DNA of 64,000 bases from Mycobacterium sp. 852002-51971_SCH5477799-a. Lineage in GTDB: Bacteria > Actinomycetota > Actinomycetes > Mycobacteriales > Mycobacteriaceae. This document shows, in pieces, positions 9,512 through 18,063 of the stretch. The notes below the pieces were generated by a model that was not told where the DNA came from, searched no databases, and was given only the letters and a program-made list of their open reading frames with translations. Where the stretch lies: contig NZ_LZIF01000005.1 in assembly GCF_001667145.1 (NCBI RefSeq), positions 1-64,000 of the forward strand. The letters run 5' to 3'. The number at the start of each line of letters is the position of its first letter. Position 1 is the stretch's first letter. Both the position numbers and the translations under genes were made by a program.

Positions 9512-10639
9512 CTACCGGTCTGCGTCGGTGAACCGGATGACGCCGCGAATGTTCTTGCCGTCCAACATGTCCTGGTAGCCGTCGTTGATCTGCTCCAGCT
9601 TGTACTGGCGGGTGATCATGTCGTCCAGGTTCAGCTTGCCGGCCTTGTACATCGACAGCAGCTGCGGGATGTCGTACTGCGGGTTGCCGCCACCGAAGAT
9701 GGTGCCCTGCAGGTTCTTCTGCATCAGCGTCAGCATCGCCAGGTTCAGGGTGACGTTGGTGTCCAGCAGGCTGCCGATGGCGGTCAGCACGCAGGTGCCG
9801 CCTTTTTGGGTGATGTTCAGGTAGTTGTCGATGTCGGCGCCCTGCAGCTCGCCCACGGTGACCACGACCTTGTGGGCCATCAGGCCGTAGGTGACCTCAG
9901 CCATGCCCGCCATCGCGGCCATGATGTCGGGGTAGACGTGGGTGGCGCCGAACTTGAGCGCCTGGTCGCGCTTCCACTCGACGGGGTCGATCGCGAAGAT
10001 GTAGCGGGCGCCGGCGTTGACGGCTCCCTGCAGCGCCGCCATGCCGACCCCGCCGACGCCGACGATGGCGACGTCCTGGCCCGGGCGGATGTCGGCGGTG
10101 CGGACCGACGAACCGTAACCGGTGGTGACGCCGCAACCGACCAGCGCGGCGACCTCGAACGGGACGGACGGGTCGATCTTCACCACCGAGCTACGGTGCA
10201 CGACCATGTACGGGGAGAACGTGCCCAGCAGCGTCATCGGGAAGACGTTCTGGCCGCGGGCCTGGATGCGGAAGGTGCCGTCGGACACCGCGGCACCACC
10301 CAGCAGGCCGGCGCCCAGGTCGCACAGGTTGCGCATGCCCGCCTGACAGGTCGGACACTGACCACACGACGGGATGAACGACAACACCACGTGGTCACCC
10401 GGCTCGATGTCCTCCACTCCCGGACCGACCTCGGTGACGATGCCCGCGCCCTCGTGGCCGCCCAGCACCGGGAATCCGGCCATCGGGATGCCCCCGGTGA
10501 CCAGGTGATGGTCGGAGTGGCACATGCCCGCGGCTTCCATCTGGATCTTGACCTCATGTGCCTGCGGGTCGCCGATTTCGATTTCCTCGATAGACCAGGG
10601 CTGGTTGAACTCCCAGATCAGTGCGCCTTTTGTCTTCAC
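9512..10639 (-). CDS. adhB: Zinc-dependent alcohol dehydrogenase AdhB
   Basis: A 375-residue medium-chain alcohol dehydrogenase that oxidises alcohols to aldehydes with NAD(P) or mycothiol-type cofactors. Catalytic-zinc residues are in AAGMCHSDHHLV and GGHEGAGIV. The structural zinc site is CGQCPTCQAGMRNLC (C-x2-C-x2-C-x7-C). The Rossmann fold shows VAIVGVGGVGMAAL. Length equals M. tuberculosis AdhB (Rv0761c, 375 residues). A 168-bp gap separates it from the upstream NTF2-like gene, so it could have its own promoter. The alcohol acted on is likely linked to the neighbouring P450s, by inference. Confidence 0.94.
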   Translation of the reverse strand: MKTKGALIWEFNQPWSIEEIEIGDPQAHEVKIQMEAAGMCHSDHHLVTGGIPMAGFPVLGGHEGAGIVTEVGPGVEDIEPGDHVVLSFIPSCGQCPTCQAGMRNLCDLGAGLLGGAAVSDGTFRIQARGQNVFPMTLLGTFSPYMVVHRSSVVKIDPSVPFEVAALVGCGVTTGYGSSVRTADIRPGQDVAIVGVGGVGMAALQGAVNAGARYIFAIDPVEWKRDQALKFGATHVYPDIMAAMAGMAEVTYGLMAHKVVVTVGELQGADIDNYLNITQKGGTCVLTAIGSLLDTNVTLNLAMLTLMQKNLQGTIFGGGNPQYDIPQLLSMYKAGKLNLDDMITRQYKLEQINDGYQDMLDGKNIRGVIRFTDADR

Positions 10640-10807
10640 GATGGTCCTGACCCCATTTCGCCTTTGAATCGATCAGTGCTGACCGGCCCCTTCATGCCGG
10701 CCAGCTGGGTGACGAGTGCCACAGGCACCCTTGTCGCGTCAGCATAGCGCGTGCAACGAATCAAATGCTTGGTTGGCTCCCGCGGTCCGCCATGACGAGG
10801 TCAGCGG

Positions 10808-11353
10808 TCACCAAATCGGGACGGGTGCCTCGCCAAGCGGGTAGTAGCCGGGCAGCTTTTCGCCGGCGAGGCTGCGTTCGATGCGCTTCTGCATGCCCTC
10901 GCTCAGGTCCCCGGACTCGATGAGTTTGCCGAACATGTACGCGACGTGGCCGAAGTCGAAGAAGTCGCGCTGCCACTCGATGAGCTGGTCGCTGTTGAGG
11001 CGGAACCAGCTGCCGCCGATGCCGTAGATCTCGTCCTGGGTGCCGTCGGCCTTGTTGACGATCTGTTTCCAGAAGCCGACGATCTCTCCCTGCTTCTCGT
11101 CGATGAGCACCTTCTGGTACTCGTAGACCCAGTTCTCCAGGCCCTCCATCTCCAGGCCCAGGGCGACGTCGCGGATCTCGTCGACGCCCACGCACATCAC
11201 GTCTTCCTTGGGCCCGATGTTCCAGCCGTACGTGGCGTCTGGGGTGTAGAAGTCGGCCAACGGCCGCCAGTCACCGGCCTTTTCGCAGTCCTTGTTGGCC
11301 TGCAGCCAGCGGTCGACCCATGCCTCGAGGTCTGCACGCGAATGTGACGCCAT
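10808..11353 (-). CDS. NTF2-like (SnoaL/limonene-epoxide-hydrolase fold) protein, Rv0762c-like
   Basis: A 181-residue conserved protein beginning MASHSRADLEAWVDRWLQAN. Its pattern (helix, then WRPLADFYTPDATYGWNIGP, then WQRDFFDFGHVAYMFGK) fits the SnoaL/NTF2 fold used for small hydrophobic ligands. It lies 4 bp downstream of the ferredoxin gene, hence in the same transcript as cyp51. It is a second NTF2-like protein in this cluster. No catalytic role can be assigned from sequence. Confidence 0.87.
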   Translation of the reverse strand: MASHSRADLEAWVDRWLQANKDCEKAGDWRPLADFYTPDATYGWNIGPKEDVMCVGVDEIRDVALGLEMEGLENWVYEYQKVLIDEKQGEIVGFWKQIVNKADGTQDEIYGIGGSWFRLNSDQLIEWQRDFFDFGHVAYMFGKLIESGDLSEGMQKRIERSLAGEKLPGYYPLGEAPVPIW

Positions 11354-11357
11354 TGTC

Positions 11358-11579
<222 letters not shown>

Positions 11580-12935
11580 TTACGCGCTGCGCTTGCGGTA
11601 TCGGACCTTGGCCGGCCGCGCGAGCTGCACCACCATCTTGGAGTGGTCGTTGTGATAGCTGTCTGCCGGCTGGGCCATCTCAAACTCGTACTCGCGCAAC
11701 AGGACCGAGAAGATCGCCTTGATCTGCATCTGGGCGAAGGCGGCGCCGACGCACCGGTGCCGGCCCGCGCCGAACGGGATCCAGGTCCACCGGTTGACGA
11801 TGTCGGCCTGCTCGGGCTTGTTGTAGCGATCGGGCTTGAACGCGTCGGGGTCGGGGAAGTCCTTCGGAATCCGGTTCGAGATCGCCGGGGAGGCCGCTAC
11901 GTAGTCGCCGTCGTGAATCGGAAAACCTTCGACCTCGAACTCGCCCTTGGCGACCCGCATCAGGATGATCAGCGGCGGGTGCAGGCGCAGGGTTTCCTTG
12001 ACCACGTTGTCCAGTTTCGGAATCGACCGCAGCGCATGGAAACTCACCTCTTGGCCATCGGCATAGAGCTCCTCGATCTCGGCCTGCACCTCGGCGTACA
12101 CGTCGGGATGGCGAATCAGCTCGATCAACGTCCACGCCGAGGTCCCCGAACTGGTGTGGTGCCCCGCGAACATCAGTGAGATGAACATGCCGGTGACCTC
12201 GTCGGCGGAGAACCGCGGGTTCCCATCCTCGTCCTTGATCGACACGAGCACGTCGAGCATGTCGCGGTCGCTCTTGTCCTTCGGCGGGTTGGATAGCCGC
12301 TGGTTCATGATTTCCTGCACCAGCGCAACGAGTTTGACCCGGGCCTCGTCGCGACGCCGAAAGCTCTCGATCGGCAGGTAGGGATCGACGTAACACAACG
12401 GGTCGGTGCCGCGCTCGAGCTCGTGGTAGTACTCCGCGAACCGGTGGTCGAGCTGGTTGCGGAATTTCACACCGATCAGGCAGGCCGTCGAGGTGTAGAT
12501 GGTCAACTCGGAGAAGAAGTCGAGCAGCTCGATCTCGCCCTCGTCGCCCCAGTCCGCGATCATTCCCTTGACCTGAGCCTCGATGGTCGCGGCGTGGCCC
12601 TTCATCTGCTCGCCGCGCAGCGCCGAGTTGTGCAGCATCTCCTTGCGTCGCTCCGGGCTGGCGTCGAACACCACGCCCTTGCCGAAGATCGGCGCCATGA
12701 ACGGGTACGCCGCAGCCTGGTCGAGGTCTTCGTCGGCGGACCGGAAGAAGAACTCGTTGGCACCCGCGCCGGAGAGCAGGATGACATGTTTGTCCACCAG
12801 CTGGAACCAGCCGACGTCCCCGCACTCGTCGCGGACGCGTTGCATCAATCCGATTGGGTCGGTGCGGAATTCCTCGAGATGGCCATGCTCTTCTTCGCCA
12901 CCGGATACCCGCGGCACAGTCGCCGTCGTGGTCAT
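11580..12935 (-). CDS. cyp51: Sterol 14-alpha demethylase CYP51
   Basis: A 451-residue cytochrome P450, the same length as M. tuberculosis CYP51 (Rv0764c), which 14-demethylates lanosterol-type sterols in vitro although mycobacteria lack a full sterol pathway. Seen are the CYP51 I-helix MFAGHHTSSGTSAW, the ExxR motif ETLRLHPPL, and the heme-binding loop FGAGRHRCVGAAFAQMQ with Cys ligand. I chose ATG 12935 (MTTTATVPRVSGGEEEHG), giving the standard N-terminus and a 4-nt overlap with the upstream SDR gene. The natural substrate in mycobacteria is unresolved. Confidence 0.97.
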   Translation of the reverse strand: MTTTATVPRVSGGEEEHGHLEEFRTDPIGLMQRVRDECGDVGWFQLVDKHVILLSGAGANEFFFRSADEDLDQAAAYPFMAPIFGKGVVFDASPERRKEMLHNSALRGEQMKGHAATIEAQVKGMIADWGDEGEIELLDFFSELTIYTSTACLIGVKFRNQLDHRFAEYYHELERGTDPLCYVDPYLPIESFRRRDEARVKLVALVQEIMNQRLSNPPKDKSDRDMLDVLVSIKDEDGNPRFSADEVTGMFISLMFAGHHTSSGTSAWTLIELIRHPDVYAEVQAEIEELYADGQEVSFHALRSIPKLDNVVKETLRLHPPLIILMRVAKGEFEVEGFPIHDGDYVAASPAISNRIPKDFPDPDAFKPDRYNKPEQADIVNRWTWIPFGAGRHRCVGAAFAQMQIKAIFSVLLREYEFEMAQPADSYHNDHSKMVVQLARPAKVRYRKRSA

Positions 12936-13759
12936 TGTCCTGGCATCCCCTCTTCGCCGAGTGCGAGTTTCTGGCGATCTTTGTTGTCGGACAACGGGGC
13001 TTCGGGTTGAAGCTCCATGTTCGCGATGAAGCCACCGCGCGGTGTCTCGGCGACGAACGTGATGGCCCGTCCCAAATCCGCTGCGCGCAGGAAGTAGTCG
13101 TGGCGGGCCTGGCCCCATTTGGCCCAGTCCTCCAGTGCGGGGCCGATCTTCTCGGGCGGCAGGCTCCAACCCATCGAGGTCTTCGTCGGGCCGGGGTGCA
13201 CGATAGATGCCCGCACACCGGTGCCCTCGAGCTCCATCTGGAAGTTGGTGACCATCGCGACGAGTGCGGCCTTGGCGGCGCCGTAGGCGCCCATGTGTGG
13301 GCGTTGGCGCAAGGCGACATCGGAACCCACGAAGATCAGGTCGCCGCGCCGCCGCTCCAGCATGCCCGGCAGGACGGCCGAGGCCAAGCGGAAGGCGCCG
13401 ACCAGGTGGATCTGCAGCTGCGACTCGAACTCGTCGCCTGCGATCTCGGCGAGCTTGCCGAAGTAGGTGTCACCGGCGCCGGCCACCAGCACTTCGATGT
13501 CACCGAGCGCGCCGGTCGACTGTGCGACAAAGGATTTCACCGAGTTCGGATCGGTGACGTCCAGGTGGAACCCGACCGCCTCACCGCCGTTGGCGTTGAT
13601 CTTGCCGACGATGTCGTCGAGCTTCTCGACCCGGCGCGCACCCAGGGCGACCGGGAAGCCGTGCGCGGCGAGCTCGATGGCGGTGGCCTCTCCGATGCCG
13701 GAGGAAGCGCCGGCCACGATGGCGGGCCGGCGTTCGGGCAAGGGTTCAAACCGGGGCAT
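12932..13759 (-). CDS. Short-chain dehydrogenase/reductase (Rv0765c-like)
   Basis: A 275-residue classical SDR. The cofactor motif is AGASSGIGEATAIEL and the catalytic pair is YGAAK. The C-terminus carries IVHPGPTKTSMGW, typical after the active site. It abuts cyp123 with no gap and overlaps cyp51 by 4 nt (ATGA), so translation is probably coupled. It likely oxidises or reduces a hydroxyl or keto group on the substrate of the neighbouring P450s, by inference. Confidence 0.94.
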   Translation of the reverse strand: MPRFEPLPERRPAIVAGASSGIGEATAIELAAHGFPVALGARRVEKLDDIVGKINANGGEAVGFHLDVTDPNSVKSFVAQSTGALGDIEVLVAGAGDTYFGKLAEIAGDEFESQLQIHLVGAFRLASAVLPGMLERRRGDLIFVGSDVALRQRPHMGAYGAAKAALVAMVTNFQMELEGTGVRASIVHPGPTKTSMGWSLPPEKIGPALEDWAKWGQARHDYFLRAADLGRAITFVAETPRGGFIANMELQPEAPLSDNKDRQKLALGEEGMPGQ

Positions 13760-14977
13760 TCAACGGACCTCCACGCTCATGGGTAGGTGAGCGAATCCGC
13801 GGACATTGCTCGAGTGGACGCGGACGGCGTTGGCCTCGTCCACCTCGTATCCGCGGATTCGCTTGAACAACTCGGTGAGCGCGACCCGGGCTTCCATCCG
13901 CGCCAGATGCGCGCCCAGGCAGAAGTGTGCGCCGCTACCGAAACTCAATAGTTTGGGCCCGATTTCGCGCCCGATCAGGTAGTCGTCAGGGTTATCGAAG
14001 GCTCGCTCGTCGCGATGCCCGGATCCGGGCAACAGCAACAGGACGTCGCCCTCGGGGATGGTGGTGTCGTAGAGGGTCAGCTCGCCCGCCACGGTACGAG
14101 CCAGGATCTGGCTGGAGGTGTCGTAGCGCAAGGTCTCCTCGACCCACAGCGGCACCCGCGACAGATCTTGGTAGACCGGCGCGAGTTGATCCGGGTTCTT
14201 GTGACCCCAAAACGCGGCATTGGCAAGCAGTTTGGTGGTCGTCTCGTTACCGGCGATCACCATCAGGAACATGAACCCGAGCACTTCGTCGTCGGTGAGC
14301 CGGTCGCCGTCGATCTCGGCCTCCAGCAGCGCCGAGGTCAGGTCGTCGGTCGGCTTCTCGCGCCGCGCGGCCACCATTTGCTGGTAGTAAACGATCAGGT
14401 TGAGCGAGGCCTCAACCGCCTCCGGCGGCACGTCGGTGACACCTTCCTCGCGGTGCATCACCCCGTCGGCCCAGGCCCGAACCTGATCCCGATCCGGCTC
14501 GGGGACCCCCATCAACTCGGAGATGACGTCCATGGGCAGCTTGCCGGCGAATTCGTCGACGTAGTCGACCGCACCGTTTTTGGCCTTGTCGAGCATCGTG
14601 TCGAGATGCTGGGTCGCGATCTCGGTGACGCGCGACTCGAGTTCGCGAATCCGGCGCGGGGTGAAGCCTTTTGAGACGAGCGTCCGCAGCCGCAGATGGG
14701 CCGGGTCGTCCATCGCCAGAAACGACATCGTCTTGCTGGCGTGCGGGCCCCGCGACGCGGGGTCCAGCGACACGCCGTACTTGTTGGAAAGTGTTGTGCT
14801 GTTGCGGAATCCCTGCAGCACGTCTTGGTGCCGCGAGAGCGCCCAGAACTTCAGTTCGTCATTGCGATACAGCGGGGCCTCGTCGCGCAGCCGCTGGTAG
14901 TACGGGTACGGATCTTCGTGGAAGTCGTAGTCGTAGGGATCGAGGACCAGCTCGTGGTCGCCCACATGGACGGTCAT
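13760..14977 (-). CDS. cyp123: Cytochrome P450 CYP123
   Basis: A 405-residue P450 matching M. tuberculosis Rv0766c in place and size. The I-helix is VIAGNETTTKLLANA, the K-helix ExxR is VEETLRYDT, and the heme loop is FGSGAHFCLGAHLARME. It is the first enzyme gene after the TetR gene, adjoining it without a gap. Its substrate is not established. Electrons probably come from the 3Fe-4S ferredoxin encoded downstream. Confidence 0.95.
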   Translation of the reverse strand: MTVHVGDHELVLDPYDYDFHEDPYPYYQRLRDEAPLYRNDELKFWALSRHQDVLQGFRNSTTLSNKYGVSLDPASRGPHASKTMSFLAMDDPAHLRLRTLVSKGFTPRRIRELESRVTEIATQHLDTMLDKAKNGAVDYVDEFAGKLPMDVISELMGVPEPDRDQVRAWADGVMHREEGVTDVPPEAVEASLNLIVYYQQMVAARREKPTDDLTSALLEAEIDGDRLTDDEVLGFMFLMVIAGNETTTKLLANAAFWGHKNPDQLAPVYQDLSRVPLWVEETLRYDTSSQILARTVAGELTLYDTTIPEGDVLLLLPGSGHRDERAFDNPDDYLIGREIGPKLLSFGSGAHFCLGAHLARMEARVALTELFKRIRGYEVDEANAVRVHSSNVRGFAHLPMSVEVR

Positions 14978-15607
14978 TTAAGTTCTTGTCTCCTGGCTTG
15001 TCGTCCCGGGCAGAATCAGACTCACTACGTAGGCCAATCGGTCGGCGATCTGGTGATAGGTGAACTGGCCACTGGCCGCCTGCACCAATGCGCCGAAGAA
15101 AGCCATCTCCAGCGCGGCCACCGTGTTCGGGTCGGCTCCGGGCCCGATGGCCGACGCGATGCGGCGGTGGATCTCCGCGCCAATGCGATCACGCACTGCA
15201 CCCACCGCCGGGTCCGTGCCACCGCCGAGCAGCGCCGTCGTGCACGCCGCGCCGACCTCGGGTTCGTCGGCGACCACCAGCGCCAGGTGACGCAACACCT
15301 TGTCCACCCGGGCGGGCATCGGGTCGTTGACGTCGGTGAAGAACGGCACCCGCCGCACCAGATCCAGATACACCTCGGCGATCAGGTGGTTCTTCGACGA
15401 GAAGTAGGTGTACGCCGTGGCCGGGGCGACTTTGGCGCGGGCGGCGACCGCGCGCACCGTCAGGTCGGCGTACGACTTCTCCCGCAGGGTCTCGATGCCG
15501 GCCGCCAGCACCTTGCGGAAGGTCTCCTCCTGGCGACGGTTGCGCGCCGGCTGACCGGTGTGGCGGTCGTTGTCGGACGGGATCGTCACCAGTGCTTCGC
15601 TGGACAC
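14978..15607 (-). CDS. TetR-family repressor (Rv0767c-like), probable regulator of the cyp51/aldA divergon
   Basis: A 209-residue regulator. The N-terminal HTH shows ADLTVRAVAARAKVAPATAYTYFSSKNHL, given here as the helix-turn-helix around residues 46-74. The C-terminal ligand domain is mostly helical. I chose GTG 15607 (VSSEALVTIPSD); a -10-like TAGCTT on the minus strand ends 6 nt before it, so the mRNA is probably leaderless. The palindrome at 15601-15614 overlaps the start codon, pointing to autorepression. It heads the minus-strand operon and is divergent from aldA. Confidence 0.92.
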   Translation of the reverse strand: MSSEALVTIPSDNDRHTGQPARNRRQEETFRKVLAAGIETLREKSYADLTVRAVAARAKVAPATAYTYFSSKNHLIAEVYLDLVRRVPFFTDVNDPMPARVDKVLRHLALVVADEPEVGAACTTALLGGGTDPAVGAVRDRIGAEIHRRIASAIGPGADPNTVAALEMAFFGALVQAASGQFTYHQIADRLAYVVSLILPGTTSQETRT

Positions 15608-15614
15608 ATGTCCA
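15601..15614. promoter_or_regulatory. Putative TetR operator 1 (TGGACA-NN-TGTCCA)
   Basis: Perfect palindrome TGGACACATGTCCA, overlapping the GTG start of the TetR gene and the end of its -10-like box. The same core (GGACA-NN-TGTCCA) recurs at 15759-15772 before aldA. Shared placement at both ends of the divergent promoter is good evidence for an operator of the TetR encoded here. Confidence 0.72.
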
Positions 15615-15619
15615 AGCTA
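15614..15619 (-). promoter_or_regulatory. -10-like box of the TetR/cyp51 operon
   Basis: On the minus strand TAGCTT (TANNNT) is followed by 6 nt and then the GTG start, the spacing of mycobacterial leaderless promoters. Confidence 0.5.
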
Positions 15620-15748
15620 GTGGACTGAAACCGAGAGAAGCAAGCCCGCTCCACAAAAACACAGTTCACAAGGCATTGTCTGCTGCCCGACGAGCAGTAT
15701 CAGAGATCGGCTCTTGCACCTTCGGGCGGCCGACGACTATGGTTCTAT

Positions 15749-15772
15749 CGGACAATATCGGACAACTGTCCA
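15749..15772. promoter_or_regulatory. Putative TetR operator 2 with an extra half-site, upstream of aldA
   Basis: CGGACAACTGTCCA at 15759-15772 shares GGACA-NN-TGTCCA with operator 1. A further half-site CGGACA lies at 15749-15754, exactly 10 bp upstream, so the two half-sites fall on the same helical face. A -10-like TATGGT at 15739-15744 lies just upstream, so a bound repressor would block transcription of aldA. Confidence 0.68.
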
Positions 15773-15814
15773 CTAGATGGCGTGGCGGCCGCCGCGCGCA
15801 GACGGGAGCGGGAC

Positions 15815-17284
15815 ATGGCCTTGTTGGCCGACGGCGTGAGTGAACTGTTCATCGACGGCAAGCTGTCGGCCGGTAGCGCCGGCAACTTTCCCACGGTGAA
15901 CCCGGCGACCGAGGAGGTGCTGGGCGTCGCCGCCAACGCCGACGCCACCGACATGGACCGCGCGATCGACGCCGCGCGGCGTGCTTTCGACGAGACGAAC
16001 TGGTCCCGTAACACCGAATTGCGGGTGCGTTGCATACGACAGCTGCGCGACGCGATGCGCGACCACATCGAGGAACTGCGCGACATCACCATCGCCGAGG
16101 TAGGCGCCCCGCGGATGCTCACCTCGGCCGCCCAATTGGAGGGACCGGTCGCCGACCTGAGCTTCGCGGCCGACACCGCCGAGACCTACGAGTGGAATCA
16201 GGACCTCGGCCAGGCATCGCCGATGGGCATCCCGACCCGGCGGACGGTCGCACGCGAAGCCGTCGGCGTCGTCGGTGCGATCACCCCGTGGAATTTCCCG
16301 CACCAGATCAACCTCGCCAAGCTGGGCCCCGCGCTGGCCGCCGGCAACACCGTGGTGCTCAAGCCCGCACCGGACACCCCCTGGTGTGCCGCCGTGCTCG
16401 GCGAAATCATCGCCGAGCACACCGACTTCCCGCCCGGTGTCATCAATGTCATCACGTCGAACGACCACCGAATGGGGGCGCTGCTCTCGAAAGACCCTCG
16501 GGTGGATATGGTTTCGTTCACCGGATCGACCGCGACCGGCCGCAGCGTCATGGGCGACGCCGCCGCGACCATCAAGCGGGTGTTCCTGGAGCTGGGCGGC
16601 AAGTCGGCGTTCGTCGTTCTCGACGACGCCGACCTGGGCGGGGCGTGCTCCATGTCGGCATTCACCGCGGCCATGCACGCCGGGCAGGGCTGCGCAATCA
16701 CGACCCGGCTGGTGGTTCCGCGGGCCCGCTATGACGAGGCCGTCGCCATCGCGGCGGGCACCATGGGCTCGATCAAACCCGGCGACCCCGACGACTCCGG
16801 AACAGTTTGTGGCCCGGTGATTTCCGCCCGGCAACGGGATCGCGTGCAGAGCTACCTCGATCTGGCGATCGCCGAGGGCGGGACGTTCGCCTGCGGCGGT
16901 GGCCGTCCGGCGGACAAGGACCGCGGGTTCTTCATCGAGCCCACCGTGATCGCCGGCCTGACCAATGACGCGCGTCCCGCCCGGGAGGAGATCTTCGGAC
17001 CGGTGCTCACCGTGATCGCCTACGACGGCGAAGACGATGCGTTGCGCATCGCCAACGACTCGCCATATGGCTTGTCGGGCACCGTGTTCGGCGCGGACCC
17101 CGAACGCGCGGCCAACTTCGCCGCGCGGATGCGGGTGGGAACCGTCAATGTTAACGGCGGTGTCTGGTATTCGGCCGACGCGCCGTTCGGCGGATACAAA
17201 CAGTCCGGGAACGGGCGAGAAATGGGCTTGGCCGGCTTCGAGGAGTACCTGGAAGTCAAAACCATTGCCACAGCCGTGCAGTGA
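15815..17284 (+). CDS. aldA: NAD-dependent aldehyde dehydrogenase (AldA, Rv0768-like)
   Basis: A 489-residue aldehyde dehydrogenase oxidising an aldehyde to the acid. Seen are the cofactor-domain WNFPHQINL, the general base Glu in LELGGKSAFVV, and catalytic Cys in AGQGCAITTR. The C-terminal PFGGYKQSGNGREMG is typical. ATG 15815 (MALLADGVSE) was chosen, with GGGAGCGGGA just upstream; an in-frame start exists 11 codons earlier. It leads the four-gene plus-strand operon facing the cyp51 operon. It could take the aldehyde made by AdhB from an alcohol produced by the P450s, by inference. Confidence 0.95.
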   Translation: MALLADGVSELFIDGKLSAGSAGNFPTVNPATEEVLGVAANADATDMDRAIDAARRAFDETNWSRNTELRVRCIRQLRDAMRDHIEELRDITIAEVGAPRMLTSAAQLEGPVADLSFAADTAETYEWNQDLGQASPMGIPTRRTVAREAVGVVGAITPWNFPHQINLAKLGPALAAGNTVVLKPAPDTPWCAAVLGEIIAEHTDFPPGVINVITSNDHRMGALLSKDPRVDMVSFTGSTATGRSVMGDAAATIKRVFLELGGKSAFVVLDDADLGGACSMSAFTAAMHAGQGCAITTRLVVPRARYDEAVAIAAGTMGSIKPGDPDDSGTVCGPVISARQRDRVQSYLDLAIAEGGTFACGGGRPADKDRGFFIEPTVIAGLTNDARPAREEIFGPVLTVIAYDGEDDALRIANDSPYGLSGTVFGADPERAANFAARMRVGTVNVNGGVWYSADAPFGGYKQSGNGREMGLAGFEEYLEVKTIATAVQ

Positions 17285-17313
17285 CCCGCCGATCAGGCGA
17301 ACGAGAGGAAAGC

Positions 17314-18063
17314 ATGCGATTCGAGAATAAGGTCGGCATCGTCACCGGATCCGGTGGTGGCATCGGGCAGGCGTACGCCGAGGCCCTGGCCCGCGAGGGC
17401 GCGGCGGTGGTGGTTGCCGACATCAACGCCGAGGCCGCCGACGCGGTCGCCAAGCAAATCGTCGCCGACGGCGGAACCGCCATCAGCATTCCGGTCGACG
17501 TGTCCGACCCCGCGTCGGCCAAGGAGATGGCCGACCGCACGCTGGCCGAATTCGGCGGCATCGACTACCTGGTCAACAACGCCGCGATCTTCGGCGGCAT
17601 GAAGCTGGACTTCCTGCTCACCATCGACCCGGATTACTACCGCAAGTTCATGAGCGTGAACCTGGACGGGGCGCTGTGGTGCACCCGCGCGGTGTACAAG
17701 AAGATGGCCAAGCGCGGCGGCGGGGCGATCGTCAACCAGTCGTCCACCGCTGCTTGGCTTTACGCGAACTACTACGGCCTGGCCAAGGTCGGGCTCAACG
17801 GCCTGACCCAGCAATTGTCCCGAGAACTGGGTGGCCAGAAGATCCGGATCAACGCGATAGCCCCGGGGCCGATCGACACGGAGGCCAACCGGACCACCAC
17901 GCCGGCGGAGATGGTCGCCGACATCGTCAAGGGCCTGCCGCTGTCGCGGATGGGCACGCCCGAGGACCTGGTCGGCATGTGTCTGTTTCTGCTCTCCGAC
18001 GAGGCATCGTGGATCACCGGACAGATCTTCAACGTTGACGGTGGACAGATAATCCGATCATGA
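17314..18063 (+). CDS. Short-chain dehydrogenase/reductase (Rv0769-like)
   Basis: A 249-residue classical SDR. The NAD(P) motif is VTGSGGGIGQAYAEAL, the NNA motif is LVNNAAIFGG, and the active site is YYGLAKVGLNG (YxxxK) preceded by the conserved Ser. The C-terminal INVDGG equivalent is FNVDGGQIIRS. AGAGGAAAG precedes ATG 17314. It overlaps the next gene by 4 nt, so the operon is tightly coupled. Confidence 0.94.
   Translation: MRFENKVGIVTGSGGGIGQAYAEALAREGAAVVVADINAEAADAVAKQIVADGGTAISIPVDVSDPASAKEMADRTLAEFGGIDYLVNNAAIFGGMKLDFLLTIDPDYYRKFMSVNLDGALWCTRAVYKKMAKRGGGAIVNQSSTAAWLYANYYGLAKVGLNGLTQQLSRELGGQKIRINAIAPGPIDTEANRTTTPAEMVADIVKGLPLSRMGTPEDLVGMCLFLLSDEASWITGQIFNVDGGQIIRS

Noticed and set aside
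10673..10682. TCAGTGCTGA palindrome upstream of adhB
   Set aside because: Short 4-bp arms, likely by chance; no second copy.
12932..13169. Longer cyp51 protein from an upstream start
   Set aside because: The extension lies inside the SDR gene and would not match the known 451-residue CYP51.
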